Source: Ligustrum vulgare (lineage: Eukaryota > Streptophyta > Magnoliopsida > Lamiales > Oleaceae). From it: a stretch of 64,000 bases of DNA. The notes under the pieces were generated by a model. The model was not told the origin of the DNA. It worked only from the letters and a program-made list of their open reading frames with translations, and did not search any database. Shown in pieces: positions 20,975 to 31,071 of this stretch (positions within the stretch are counted from its first letter, which is position 1; each line of letters starts with the position of its first letter). A program made the translations under genes and the position numbers. The DNA lies in NCBI GenBank assembly GCA_963555705.1, contig OY743169.1:5456014-5520013 (forward strand), given 5' to 3'.

Positions 20975-22859
20975 TATTCCTGCTTAAAAAGTCCGCAAGA
21001 TAATTATTAACACCTTTAATATGAATTATATCAAAATTATAAAATGCCAAATAGGCTTGCCATCTATGGAGCCTTCTATATTGAGGTTCAGGTGGTAATT
21101 TATTTTTTACTAAACCTGCAACTTGAGAATTATCAGTTTCAACAATGAATTTTTTAGATAATAAAAACAATGAAAACTTCTTTATTCCTCTGATAATTGC
21201 TAACAGTTCTTTCTCATGAGTAGTATAATTTATTTCTGCTTGATTAAACGTTCCACTTGAGTATCTACAAATTTCATTAAGATCTGTTTTTAATATTGCT
21301 GCCCAATATTTATCCGAGGCATCAGTATTAACTATCAGATTATCTTTTTCATCTGGTAATCTTAATTTTGGTAAATTTTTATATTCTTCTTTTAGTGATT
21401 TGACAATTTCTGTATGTTCATCACTCCATCCTTTGGTATTTGTTTTCCTGAGTAAAATTTGAATTTTATGTCTCTTTTTTGATAGATTTTCAATAAATCC
21501 TTCTGCATAATTTAAACATCCTAAAAATTTTTGTATTTGTTCTTTTGATTCTAATTTGTTTGGAAAACTTTCTATCTTCTTAGATATATGAGTTTGTAAT
21601 TTTATCCCCCTTTTATCTATTGATAATCCAAGAAAATCAATTTCTTGTTTTTCTATTATAGCTTTATTTTTTGAAAGAACAATTCCTTCTTTTTTGCATT
21701 CATTTATAAACTTAATTAAATGGTTTCTATGTTCTTCTCTATTATTAGAACATATTAATATATCATCGACATAGACGATTAAGAATTCATTAAATTTTCT
21801 AAATATGTTATCCATTCTTCTTTGATATATTTGTGGTGTATTTTTTAAACCAAATGGCATAACCATCCATTCATACTTACCTTGAGGTGTACTAAATGCT
21901 GTATATTGAATACTATCTTCTTCCATTTTTACTTGCCAAAATCCTGATTTGCAATCAAATTTAGAATAATATTGTTTTCCTTTTGCAAGATTTATTAGTA
22001 CCTCTTTATTGGGTAAAAAGTATCTGTCAAATTTAGTATATTTGTTTAATTCTTTATAATTTATCACCATTCTAGCTTTTCTTCTTTTTTGTTCAGAATG
22101 TTTCATGACCATAAACGCTGGACTACTATGGGGTCCATTACTAGGTCTGATTAGTTTTTGATTAAGTAATTCTTTTATCTGAGTTTTAAACTCTTGTGTA
22201 TCTTGTATGGTATACATCATTGGTCTAACTCTTATAATAACATTTTCTGTTAATTCTATTTTAACTTTTGGATGATGTGGTTTCCAAAATAATAATGGAT
22301 TTTCTCCACAAATTTTTTCTAGTTGATCAATGATTTTTTCCATATTTGTTTGTATGTTTGTTTTTAAGGCTTTTTTATACATTATTCTTTTATTTTTTAT
22401 TTCATTTTGTAATATTGGTTTTTTCTCCCATTAATCACCACGCTGTGTTGGCTGAACTCTGTAAGGTCTAAATTCTCTTGGTATTTTTAGTAAATGTGCA
22501 CAAGGTGTTTGTAACATTACCATGTAATTATTTTGTTTATAATATTGAAATTGTTGTATAAAGTCATTTCCTAGTAATATATCACATTCTAATTTGTTAT
22601 AATTATATACTTTATTTACAACTATTTGTTTACTCGCAAGTATTATATCAATTTTATCAGCACTATTAATTATATGAGTACTTTCTCCTGTTACTCCTGT
22701 AATTTTTATTTTTCCATTAGTATTCCATGATTTTATTAAGAAGCTTTTGAATATTGTTATATCACTTCCCGTGTCAATTAATGCACATGTTGTTATATTT
22801 GTTTCAACAATTGTAACTTGTATATAAACGGCTAATGGAAAACTTATTTGGTTATTCAT
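20955..22859 (-). pseudogene. Viral aspartic protease, reverse transcriptase and RNase H polyprotein, one stop
   Basis: This is the replication polyprotein. ATG 22859 follows the movement-protein stop directly. The protease has ALIDTGSDITI near residue 27 and ILLGNDFI near 94. An in-frame TAA at 22431-22433 interrupts the frame, which then continues without shift into the RT: the ARMVINYKELN region, MPFGLKNTP and the catalytic YVDD box near 21765. The RNase H follows with VNTDAS and THEKELLAI, ending FLSRN near 20970. Total length is about 635 codons. Only the single stop separates it from an uninterrupted frame. No integrase follows, as expected of a pararetrovirus. Confidence 0.9.
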
Positions 22860-24191
22860 TTATTCAGCCTTTCTACATAGTATTGTTTGACCATTATGAG
22901 TTATATATAATCCTTCACGTTTTATACTATAATCTTCTAGTCCATCTAGAAAGCTCATACCTAATAATACATGAGGGTTTGCCATACTACTATCTACATG
23001 ACATGGTACTAAGAGATTTATTCCTCCTATTTTTATTGGTACTTTTACTTCAAGTTCAGTCATATGTGTTTGTCCATCAAAATTTATATATCTATATGGA
23101 TCGGTTCTATGAGATATTAGTCCTTTATTTCTATTTGAAGCTATATGACATTCACTAGCTCCTGTGTCAATTAATATATTTGATCCTTTTATATGTTCTA
23201 TTCCATTAAAATATTCACCTTCTATTTTCATATTTCCAGCATTTCTATTAAGTTTTATTTCTTTTATATTACTAGTTTCTCCTAATTGTTTTCTATTAGG
23301 TAAACTTGCTGATCTCCTAATTAATCTGCCATCTTCAAATGTTATGTTATTATTAGGGTATTCTTCTTCTCGTAACTCTATGATTTCTGATTTATTTTTT
23401 GTTATAGTAAGTTCATAATTTCTTGGAACTAAACTTATTTGTTTATCTGGTTCTACAGCTTTACCAAAATCTTTACATTCTTTATGAATTTCAATATATG
23501 GTTTTTTAGAATAAATGTTTCCATAATTAGAATTAGTAAATGTGTATAATGCCCTATATTCTATAGTCATAATTTTATCTCCTGGTTCCATTATATCATC
23601 TTTATGTAATTTGAAATGTAATCCTAAAACTTCATTAAAATTTCTATCTTTTAATGATATACAATATTTTGGGTAACATGTAAATATTAGTTTCTTATAT
23701 GCTAGATTTCCTTCTACTGTTCCTAAATGACTGTCTTTTAAATTTATAATTCTTCCATCATGTAAACTTACAGTCAAAGGCGAATCTAATCCTTCTCTAA
23801 ACAGGGATTTAAACATTATTTGGATACCTGCTAAGTAAACATATTGAATCTTTTCACTTTGTTTTCTATTAATCTTTGTTAATAATTCTGCAACTGTATT
23901 TTTTGTTAAAAGATTTAATTTGTGTGTTCCTTGAGTGGTTCTAACATCTATTGCTCTTTCAATTTTATGATATTCATTTATTGCTACTTTTTCTCTTTTC
24001 CATATTCTGTCTAATATTTCCCATTTTCCTATTTTCAAATCTAAAGATAATTTTTGTATTTTTCTGAACTTATTATTATTATTATCAAAAGTTACTTTTA
24101 ATCCATAACCTTCTATTCCTTCATATTCTTGCTTATCTATGTTCTTATTTGTTTTTATTTCTTCTATTTCTTTATTCTGATTCTGATTCAT
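22860..24191 (-). CDS. Viral movement protein with C-terminal aspartic-protease-like motif (443 aa)
   Basis: Intact frame. Residues about 110-240 match the 30K movement-protein superfamily of caulimovirids (SPLTVSLHDGRI, LGTVEGNLAYKKLIFT, then a hydrophobic core with YRALYTFTNS). Such proteins enlarge plasmodesmata for cell-to-cell spread. A second folded part at about residues 330-430 has NILIDTGASECHIA and HVLLGMSFLDG, the two conserved blocks of a retropepsin-like protease. The following ORF has its own protease domain, so the virus carries two. Start ATG 24191 overlaps the coat-protein frame by 20 bases. No lesion seen. Confidence 0.8.
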   Translation of the reverse strand: MNQNQNKEIEEIKTNKNIDKQEYEGIEGYGLKVTFDNNNNKFRKIQKLSLDLKIGKWEILDRIWKREKVAINEYHKIERAIDVRTTQGTHKLNLLTKNTVAELLTKINRKQSEKIQYVYLAGIQIMFKSLFREGLDSPLTVSLHDGRIINLKDSHLGTVEGNLAYKKLIFTCYPKYCISLKDRNFNEVLGLHFKLHKDDIMEPGDKIMTIEYRALYTFTNSNYGNIYSKKPYIEIHKECKDFGKAVEPDKQISLVPRNYELTITKNKSEIIELREEEYPNNNITFEDGRLIRRSASLPNRKQLGETSNIKEIKLNRNAGNMKIEGEYFNGIEHIKGSNILIDTGASECHIASNRNKGLISHRTDPYRYINFDGQTHMTELEVKVPIKIGGINLLVPCHVDSSMANPHVLLGMSFLDGLEDYSIKREGLYITHNGQTILCRKAE

Positions 24192-25405
24192 TGCTTTCTG
24201 AATCTGTTTCGCTTATATAGACTTCTTGATCATAGTATTCTTCAATATCTGATATTTCACTTAGTTCACTTTCTATTTCTAGATATTCATTTTGTAATAT
24301 TTTAACTTTCTTTTTGTTACAATCAGGGCTTATATGTCTCATTTCTCCACAATTCCAACATTTGCATTGGCTTTTATCTTTCTTATAAGTTTTATTTTTC
24401 TGTTTTTTATTTGGATTATATTTTCTTTTTGTAATATCTCCTCTTAGGTTTTATATATCTTTTTCTGAAGTTTCTGAATTTTTTAAATTTTCTTCTTTCA
24501 GGGTTACATCCCCATTGGGTAGGTTTTTCCATATCTTCACAACATATTCTGGTTAATTTTCCTGATTTCTTTAATAATTGTCTTTGTTGACATATATATG
24601 CTAATCGTTCAAATAAGAATTTTATCCTTGATCCTAATGTTCTAGGTGTTCCAGGGTTATCTCTAATAAATTTTTCAAATTCTATTTTAAAGTATATTCC
24701 CCATGAACCTGGTAATTTATTGTAATACATATCTCTATATACTTCTTGGTTTTCATTACTATAGAATTGGACATAATAGTATTCTTTAAATTCACAAGTA
24801 TATTCTTTAATTTTACACATATCACATATTGTTAAATTTATTAATCTTACTCTTGCATTATCTTTTTCTCTTATTGATTATGCTTCAGAATTACTTATCC
24901 AGTTTTCTCCTAAAAATTCATCCGCAATATAATCTACTATCTTTTCTATTCCTTTTCTATCTGATTTTATTAGTTCTGTCTGTACATTTCTTCTTATTAA
25001 TGCTTTTGTATCACTACTTATTCCTTCCCACCAATTTCTAACATGTCCTTCAAAAGATGCTATTAAAAAATTAATCATTCTATCAGTATTTTCCCATGTA
25101 TCATCTTTATTGTATAAAAAGAATAGTATCATTGAATTTGCCCAAGTTAATAAGGCTTTTTTAGTATCTATTTTACAATCAAGACCCAATTTTGTTCCTC
25201 CATGATTAATAGGTTTATCATAATTATTATTTGGTTCAAATCTATCTTTATATTTATTTCCTCTAAGTGGTTGTCTATCTCTGATTCTATCATAATATTG
25301 TCGGTGTGGTTTGTTATATAATGGTGCATAACTTTCATCTGGATCTGGTAATTCTTGTTTAGAAGTTCCTATAGGAGTAGGGTTAGGTGCTCCTCCAGTA
25401 TTCAT
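24172..25405 (-). pseudogene. Viral coat protein with zinc knuckle, one stop and one frameshift
   Basis: The gag-like capsid protein. The start is taken at 25405; in the same frame upstream to about 25467 two stops intervene. The core has GHVRNWWEGIS near residue 130 and YYNKLPGSWG near 24720, typical of caulimovirid capsids, then a Lys/Arg-rich RNA-binding stretch near 24430-24480. The zinc knuckle CKCWNCGEMRHISPDC (24319-24366, CX2CX4HX4C) follows, then a Glu/Ser-rich acidic tail to 24172. Lesions: in-frame TAA at 24880-24882, and a one-base length change in an A run near 24420 that moves the knuckle to another frame. Confidence 0.8.
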
Positions 25406-25457
25406 TAAAGTTTTCTATACTTAACTGGTCAAATTTTCTATAAGCAAATCTAATTCT

Positions 25458-25835
25458 TCATTCATTTTTATTTTGTTCTTCTTCAATTTTTTCTTCAACT
25501 TTTAATTTTCCTAAAGTTTTTTCTATAGATTTTTGTAATTCTAATTCTTCCTCTAATATTTTTGGTAATATATTTCTTCTAAATTCATCATCCATACTTC
25601 CTGCTTCTATTATAATTTTTTCTTGTTCGAAATGCTTCTTTCCTATTCTAAGTATTTCTTTTTCTATGAGTTTTTTGTCTATTTTCTTATCTTTACTTTT
25701 ATTATTTTCTTTGAATTCTCTAATCTCTAGTTTTAGTATATTTATATCATTTCTTACTTCTTTTAATTCATTTTTTACTTCTTGTACATCATTTATTAAT
25801 GTTTTTAAATCTTCAATATATTCACTTATCGACAT
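25458..25835 (-). CDS. Viral ORF 4, coiled-coil protein
   Basis: The start MSISEYIEDL at 25835 sits right after the end of the shifted ORF 3 frame. 125 residues rich in Glu, Lys, Ile and Leu with heptad-like spacing (VQEVKNELKEVRNDINILKLEI). It lies directly upstream of the coat protein; caulimovirids often have a coiled-coil virion-associated protein near there. Intact. Exact role inferred only from position and composition. Confidence 0.5.
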   Translation of the reverse strand: MSISEYIEDLKTLINDVQEVKNELKEVRNDINILKLEIREFKENNKSKDKKIDKKLIEKEILRIGKKHFEQEKIIIEAGSMDDEFRRNILPKILEEELELQKSIEKTLGKLKVEEKIEEEQNKNE

Positions 25836-25836
25836 T

Positions 25837-26408
25837 TTATACTCTTGGTTTTTGAGTTTTTTGTACCTTAAATAGTCTGTCATACATATCATCTATTTTT
25901 ATTTCTAACTTTTTAATTCTTTCTTCTATTGATATGATTTTTTCGTTTTCATTTTTTCTTATTTTTTCATTTAACCTATCTATTTTTTCTATAATTATTC
26001 CAATTTTATCTTGATTAATTAATTCTCCTGATTTTCTTTGGAATTCTTTTAAAATTTTTCTTCATCTATATTTTTAGCCTCTCCTATCATTTCTTTTAAT
26101 TCTTTAAATTGTATTGTTAGTTTATTTTGAATATTTTGTAATTTTTCTTTAATATTCATATCCTGTATATTTAATTGTTGTAATTCTTCGATAACTAATT
26201 TATCTTGTAAATTTATGTTTTTATATGTTTGCCATAAAAATGCACTTATCCAATTTAATTGCATGTTAAGAAATCCATCAGATTCTCCCCATGAGCTTAA
26301 TGGTTGAAACATAGTTGTATTTGCTCCTTTTATTTGATAAGATCCAACTGGAAGTCTTATATTTTCTATTATTTGTTTTTCAAATTTTATTTCTGGAAAT
26401 CCTGTCAT
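25837..26408 (-). pseudogene. Viral ORF 3, one frameshift
   Basis: ATG 26408 overlaps the stop of ORF 2 as TAATG. The frame is open for 119 codons to 26049, then appears to continue in a shifted frame to TAA 25837-25839 (coiled-coil-like, for example IEERIKKLEIKIDD), which implies a one-base indel near 26050. The N-terminal part has SSWGESDGFLNMQLNWISAFLW, a region with conserved-looking Trp. Unknown function; a virion-associated protein is possible. Confidence 0.5.
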
Positions 26409-26833
26409 TAATTTCTTCCTTTAATATGTTCGATTTCTAGAATAAGTTCTGTTTCATATTTTGCTTCTTTATAATTCATTATTTGATATTCACAGTATTC
26501 TTCTATTGATCCAATCATTGATTTTCTATGATATATTCTATAATATTTTAGATAGTCTTCCAATGTGTTTGTTTTATCATATTTTTCTTTTCTAGTTTTT
26601 TCTTTGTCTTCTAAAATCGTTTGAATTTTTGGTAATTGTTTTAAAATTCTATCAAAATATTCTCTCTTTTTCTCCAATAATTTTAATCTTAATTTTTCTT
26701 GTCGTTTTATATTTCTTTCTTCTCTTATTTGGTCCATTAAATTTCTTCTTTGTTCTATTATTAAATCTAATTTTTCATTTGTTTCTATGTCTAGATATCT
26801 AATTAACTGAGGATCCGCTCTATGATAATCCAT
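26408..26833 (-). CDS. Viral ORF 2 (141 aa), unknown
   Basis: Intact, starting MDYHRADPQLIRYL, overlapping ORF 1 by 14 bases. Strongly charged and helical (EERNIKRQEKLRLKLLEKKREY). Second small gene after the primer site, comparable in position to the small 5' ORFs of badna- and related viruses; no family assigned. Confidence 0.55.
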   Translation of the reverse strand: MDYHRADPQLIRYLDIETNEKLDLIIEQRRNLMDQIREERNIKRQEKLRLKLLEKKREYFDRILKQLPKIQTILEDKEKTRKEKYDKTNTLEDYLKYYRIYHRKSMIGSIEEYCEYQIMNYKEAKYETELILEIEHIKGRN

Positions 26834-27104
26834 TTTTATAATCTTTATATAACTCTTCTAGTATGTCTTTGTGGATTAAATCTAATATTTCGTTTATGAT
26901 AAAATCTTCTTTTATTATATCGAAATTTATTAGATTATATATTTCTCTTCTTACATCTTTATCTAAATCTTTTAAAGTGTTCAAGATTTCTATTTTATAA
27001 TTATCGGGTAGTGTTAATGTATGCATAATTATAAATCTTGATGTATATATTATATATTCATTTTTAATTTGTGTTATATAATATTTATCTTTTAGATCTG
27101 TCAT
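26820..27104 (-). CDS. Viral ORF 1 (94 aa), unknown
   Basis: The start MTDLKDKYYI at 27104 is two bases after the primer-binding site, so upstream in-frame codons are leader or flank. 94 residues with hydrophobic and acidic helical runs (LDLIHKDILEEL). No family recognised. It opens the overlapping ORF 1-2-3 series. Confidence 0.55.
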   Translation of the reverse strand: MTDLKDKYYITQIKNEYIIYTSRFIIMHTLTLPDNYKIEILNTLKDLDKDVRREIYNLINFDIIKEDFIINEILDLIHKDILEELYKDYKNGLS

Positions 27105-27106
27105 AT

Positions 27107-27119
27107 GGCTCTGATACCA
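27107..27119 (-). other. Viral primer-binding site (initiator tRNA-Met)
   Basis: The minus strand reads TGGTATCAGAGCC, the standard caulimovirid complement of the initiator tRNA-Met 3' end and the conventional origin of these genomes. Confidence 0.9.
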
Positions 27120-27604
27120 AAGTGAGGGTGCTACTATGAGCGAACAAAAATCAAATAAAATCATAAACAAAATTAATAAAATTTCAAGGACTAGGTTGTA
27201 ACTTTTCTAAATCTTAATGGGTTTAGTTGAAATATGATATATAAGGATATTTGTGGTATTTTATAGTGATTAAGGCTATTTTTAAAAGATATAAAATTGT
27301 TAGGGTATTTTCAAAAATTGGTAAAATTTTTAGAGTATTTTCATGTATTTCCTCTAAATTCTGCAATTATTTGTTTGCTAGCTCCGTATAGATATTGTAA
27401 TTGTTGCTTAATTTTTATATATTTACACCACTAAATTAATTAATTTATACTAAGAAAAGAAAAATTAAAAATACCCATTCGGTATCTTTATCCATAATTC
27501 TTGTCATACTTGATCCTTACATTGATTCCTACTGAGTTTCTGTTTTTCTATTTGGTGCGTGCTCCGACGTGATAATTCAGCCAGAATCGAAATTCAACTT
27601 GAGA
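27120..27604. other. AT-rich flank of the viral insertion
   Basis: No gene. 27120-27210 may still be viral leader (minus strand GTAGCACCCTCACTT just before the primer site). Repeated GGTATTTT/AGGGTATTTTCA phrases follow at 27255-27350. The right junction is not resolvable by eye. Confidence 0.4.
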
Positions 27605-27721
27605 ATGGGAGAGGAGAAGCCAAAATCAACTTGAGTGTGGCCGACCGTGAAGCCCTTAGTTAATGGAGGTGCCTCTTTAATGCTTGCTAAATGTGTCATC
27701 CAACCCATCGACATGATCAAG
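27605..27721 (+). pseudogene. First-exon fragment of a mitochondrial dicarboxylate/tricarboxylate carrier
   Basis: ATG 27605 opens MGEEKPKST, then a TGA (27632-27634), then VWPTVKPLVNGGAS and CVIQPIDMIK, followed by a donor-like GTAATA at 27722. The P-x-D-x-x-K carrier signature (PIDMIK) and the surrounding residues match the first exon of plant DTC-type carriers, which exchange 2-oxoglutarate, malate and citrate across the inner mitochondrial membrane. No later exon follows. A captured, inactivated exon. Confidence 0.75.
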
Positions 27722-28008
27722 GTAATATTTTCTATGGCAAAGATTTTTGGTTTAGTGAATAATGGGTTATTGGAAGGGGTTTAGATCTTGGATCAAATGT
27801 ATTATTTTCAAATATTCTAATTAGTTTAAATAATTTTTGTAAAATTTTCATCTTTAATCTATTTTTGCTTTGTAAGATCAATTTTTTTTTGGGTGGGTGT
27901 TGGGTTTCAGATTTTGGATCCAAATAGTTTATGAATAATCTATAGTTTTTATAAGTCGCAGGGTTGAAAAGGTCTTAAAGATGGTGAAACTAGAATAATG
28001 CTAAAAGT

Positions 28009-28128
28009 ACCTCGGGACTTACCCTCGAGGTGACCGCCCTCTCACATGGAGGGGGTGGGCTCCACCCACAGGTGGAGCCCACCCCCTCCATGTGAGAGGG
28101 CGGTCACCTCGGGGTAAGTTCTGAGGTG
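28009..28128. repeat. Long perfect foldback (inverted repeat)
   Basis: Arms 28026-28066 and 28071-28111 are exactly complementary over 41 bases around the loop CACA. Pairing continues outward with one bulge through GACTTACCC/GGGTAAGTT, and weakly to TGCTA/TAGCA near 27999 and 28134. GC-rich in an AT-rich region. Probably a foldback MITE. Confidence 0.9.
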
Positions 28129-28570
28129 ATTGTAGCATAGTCCGTAAAACTATACTCTCTCCATCCCACATCCTTGCATGCCTCCCTTCCCCAAAGCAAA
28201 AAGAAAAATGAAAATAAAGTGAAAAAATCCAGGAGGAAGATTTCCTCTATAATTTTAAATTGATTTATTTGTCCTACATGAATGTATCGAAATGGTAATA
28301 TAGAAACAGTAAGATGATTTGCTCTGTTGCATATGGTTTATTTCTACATTTGCATGAAACTTGAGGGGAAATGTGTTTGTCGTTCAAATTTGGAAACTAA
28401 ATTTTTGTATCTTATTTTAATTTCAATATGGTCTTGGTCTTGGAGCTCACTTATTATAATGGTTTAAACATCTTAAGAGAATATAATTCTAGCGGTTAAG
28501 CTTTTTTTGGGTTTCTCATCACTGCAAGTAATTTTACTCTCTGCATTTTGCAGGCCTTTTAATTTGTTGA

Positions 28571-28689
28571 ATAGGCTCTCATATTTAGGTGTCATGTTGT
28601 ACAAAATGCTTTACGGTAAGACGCCATTTCAGGGAGGGGGAAATCGGAAAGAAACATTTTGCCGGATTTTATCTTCAAGTTCTTATTAG
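28571..28689 (+). pseudogene. AGC-VIII protein kinase fragment
   Basis: Reading from about 28571 gives LGVMLYKMLYGKTPFQG followed by GNRKETFCRIL and a stop at 28687. This is the F-helix region of plant AGC-VIII kinases, where most members have YEMLYG(R/K)TPF and NR(K/Q)(E/K)TF. The catalytic loop and DFD/DFG parts are absent. Either an isolated captured piece or the residue of a deleted copy. Confidence 0.6.
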
Positions 28690-28759
28690 AGATGTCATTA
28701 GATGATTTTGGTCATTTACATTTGTGTTAATGGAGACGTTCTATTTTTAATTGCTGCAG

Positions 28760-28918
28760 GAAAAATTCGAGACTGAAGTTGAAGAACTCGTAGAGGAATC
28801 CGGGTGGGTGGAGAGGAAGGGGGAGTTTTTGGTTCTTCATTTCAGGTGCCCTTGTGGAAAAGGCTATCAGATCCTTCTCAATGGAAGCAATTGTTACTAC
28901 AAGCTCACAAATTTCTAA
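28760..28918 (+). pseudogene. Terminal-exon-like fragment, conserved plant protein of unknown function
   Basis: After a good acceptor (TTGCTGCAG, ending 28759) an open frame reads EKFETEVEELVEESGWVERK, then FRCPCGKGYQILLNG, then NCYYKL, and stops at 28916-28918. The CPCGKGY motif with one more Cys suggests a small zinc site. The splice-site-plus-stop architecture says terminal exon. I do not recognise the parent gene; no upstream exon is present. Confidence 0.45.
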
Positions 28919-29019
28919 ACTACTTGTCTCAATCTTTAATCGAAGATTTCGATACGATAAGCAGCGGTCAGCGAAAAGTCGACTATTTTTTTCCTCAAGT
29001 TTGTGTTTACCAATTCTAA

Positions 29020-29711
29020 TTGTACAAACAAAATATTAGTTAGATAATGTTTCATAACTCAATTGGATTTCAACTTACAGATTGTTGTTTCGATAAGGTC
29101 CTGTTAGATTTCAATTTACTGATTCATGTTCATATTCTCTAACTTCTGTCAACAAATTTCAACAAGAATTCATGCTCCATCGATTTAGTTTTCTTCAAAT
29201 CTGTTTTCACTTTTTTGAAGCGTGATTGTATAAGAAAGTTGAATTGATGACGATTGTGAAACGTGTGTAGTACTCTACAATTTTGAAAGAACCAAATGAG
29301 AAGAAGTTAACATCTTGTCCATGGTCCACTGTAGTCCGGATTTTTATGTCCCGCTGCATTTCCTGAACCACATTATTAATGAAAGGGCACTCTTCATTCA
29401 AAAAATAGAACTCTCTTAAGGAAAAATTAGTAATACTTTTCTCTCACATGTCGGACTATTCCTACAAAAATCAGTTTTCAATCATGGGTTATTTTATGTA
29501 ATAGTATCGAGAGTTACGAATTGTGCTGGTCTGAAGATATTGATTTGTGAGACCAACAAACGGAACAACAAATGTTGTGCATAAGGAGGTTTTTCATAAT
29601 TTGTAATACTAAGTTCTTATTATTTTGTGAAGTCACCATGTTTTTTGTTATTTTTTCTGAAATTTTTCCACTGCTTATGCTTTATTGCATTATGTTTTCA
29701 AAATCTAAAAT
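29020..29711. other. No gene seen
   Basis: AT-rich sequence without supported coding content, between captured fragments and a Helitron-like end. Confidence 0.5.
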
Positions 29712-29740
29712 GTCCGTACATCGCACGAGTGAGGATCTAG
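29712..29740 (+). mobile_element. Helitron-like 3' terminus with captured fragments upstream
   Basis: Imperfect hairpin CGTACATCGCACG, then CTAG (29737-29740) followed by T. It closes the stretch holding the carrier, kinase and unknown exon fragments, all on the plus strand, as expected of a gene-capturing Helitron. The 5' TC end was not identified. Confidence 0.55.
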
Positions 29741-29843
29741 TTGTAATTAATTACAACTGTAATTTAATTACAATTGAAACTTAATTTCAATTTTGTAATT
29801 AATTAAAATTGCAATTACTTAATTATTACTAATGCGACTTAAT

Positions 29844-29931
<88 letters not shown>

Positions 29932-30445
29932 GTTACTCGAAGATTCCATTACAAATTGTAATGAATTATAATGGTAAATTTATTCCAATTTTGCAATTAA
30001 TTACAATTGTAACTTCATTGTATATTAAAAGTCACTCAAACATTCCATTTTTCTTTTAAAATTAGTCGAATTAGTTACATATTGTAATTAATAATAATTG
30101 TAAATTTATTTCAATTTTACAATTAATTACAATTGTGGCTAATGAATTTATAAAACACGACAATTTTTTGCTAAATCTAATTAAATTAGTTACATTCACC
30201 TATATTAGAATTGCAATTGCAACTTAAATACATCATGTAATGAATTACAATTATAGTTTTATTTCAATTTTGTGATTAATTATAATTATAACTAATCAAT
30301 TTACAAACATTAGTGAATTCGAAATTTTAATTGAATTAGTTTAAATTATAATTAATTACAACTGTAAATTAATTATAATTGCAACTTAATTATATTTTTA
30401 TAATTAATTACAGTTTGTAATTAATTACAATTGCAACCTGAAATT
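29741..30445. repeat. AATTACAATTG-rich low-complexity block with an (AT)n tract
   Basis: Many direct and inverted copies of TTACAATTGTAATTAATTACAATT-type words, split by a pure AT dinucleotide tract at about 29848-29926. No coding content. Confidence 0.8.
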
Positions 30446-31045
30446 CAATAAGCCTTGAGCGCTGGAATTCGAATGAATATGTTTTAGTAGAGAAGCCATA
30501 AGCATAGGATGAATCTGAATAAAAAAAATGCGTCATTTACACTGGATTCACTTACAAGGAGTAGTGCAGAAGAGAGAAGGAGGAAAGTGGTTAGAGAGAG
30601 ATAACGCGCGTGTGTTGTAGGGTTTTAGAAAAGGTAGAAGGTTCTAGATACAACTTGTCCAAAATAGGTCTCCAAACGACATCGTATGAGTACAAAATTA
30701 TGAATAGTTTCTAAAAGTGTACACAGAAGAGAAATTGATATTTTAATTCATACCTCATTTGGTTAAGTAGTTTTTAATAAGATAATTTTAGGAAGACATT
30801 TTTGGGGACTTTTTTTGTGTGACATGTTACAAATTCATTAAAAGATGAAAATAATTATCTCATCACTTACTATTTCACCATCCAATGATTATATGAAATG
30901 TTATAATGTCATTTAAAAATGTCGTCATTTCGAATTTGATAATATATTGTAATAAAATATTATTTGTACTATATTTTTTTATTTTATATGATTGTATAAT
31001 CAACATATTTTCATGAATTCTAATCATTATCATGGATAGAAATCT

Positions 31046-31071
31046 CGTGCATCGCACGTGTGTGATACTAG
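31046..31071 (+). mobile_element. Helitron-like 3' terminus
   Basis: Perfect hairpin CGTGCATCGCACG (31046-31058) followed by CTAG at 31068-31071 and T. The best of the three such ends; nearly the same hairpin as at 29715. Confidence 0.6.

Larger units (their letters stand above)
17487..27119 (-). mobile_element. Endogenous pararetrovirus (Caulimoviridae), near full length
   Basis: A minus-strand block of about 9.6 kb has the complete caulimovirid gene set: tRNA-Met primer site (27107-27119), small 5' ORFs, coat protein with zinc knuckle, 30K-type movement protein, aspartic protease, RT with YVDD, RNase H, a transactivator-like ORF, a TATA promoter and a poly(A) signal. There is no integrase or LTR. 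Adjacent ORFs overlap as TAATG, or by 14-20 bases, as in polycistronic viral RNA. Coat protein preceding movement protein recalls cavemo- and solendoviruses (established knowledge); I cannot assign a genus. It is linear, with one end near the primer site. I count about five in-frame stops and two frameshifts. Five ORFs downstream of the promoter are not recognised. Confidence 0.9.

Noticed and set aside
20505..25041. Plus-strand frames over the viral genes (20505-20765, 22835-23158, 23164-23418, 24829-25041)
   Set aside because: They are antisense shadows of minus-strand viral genes, Phe/Leu/Ser-rich from the reversed A-rich sequence.
29832..30059. 75-codon frame with alternating Ile-Tyr
   Set aside because: It is a translation of the (AT)n microsatellite.
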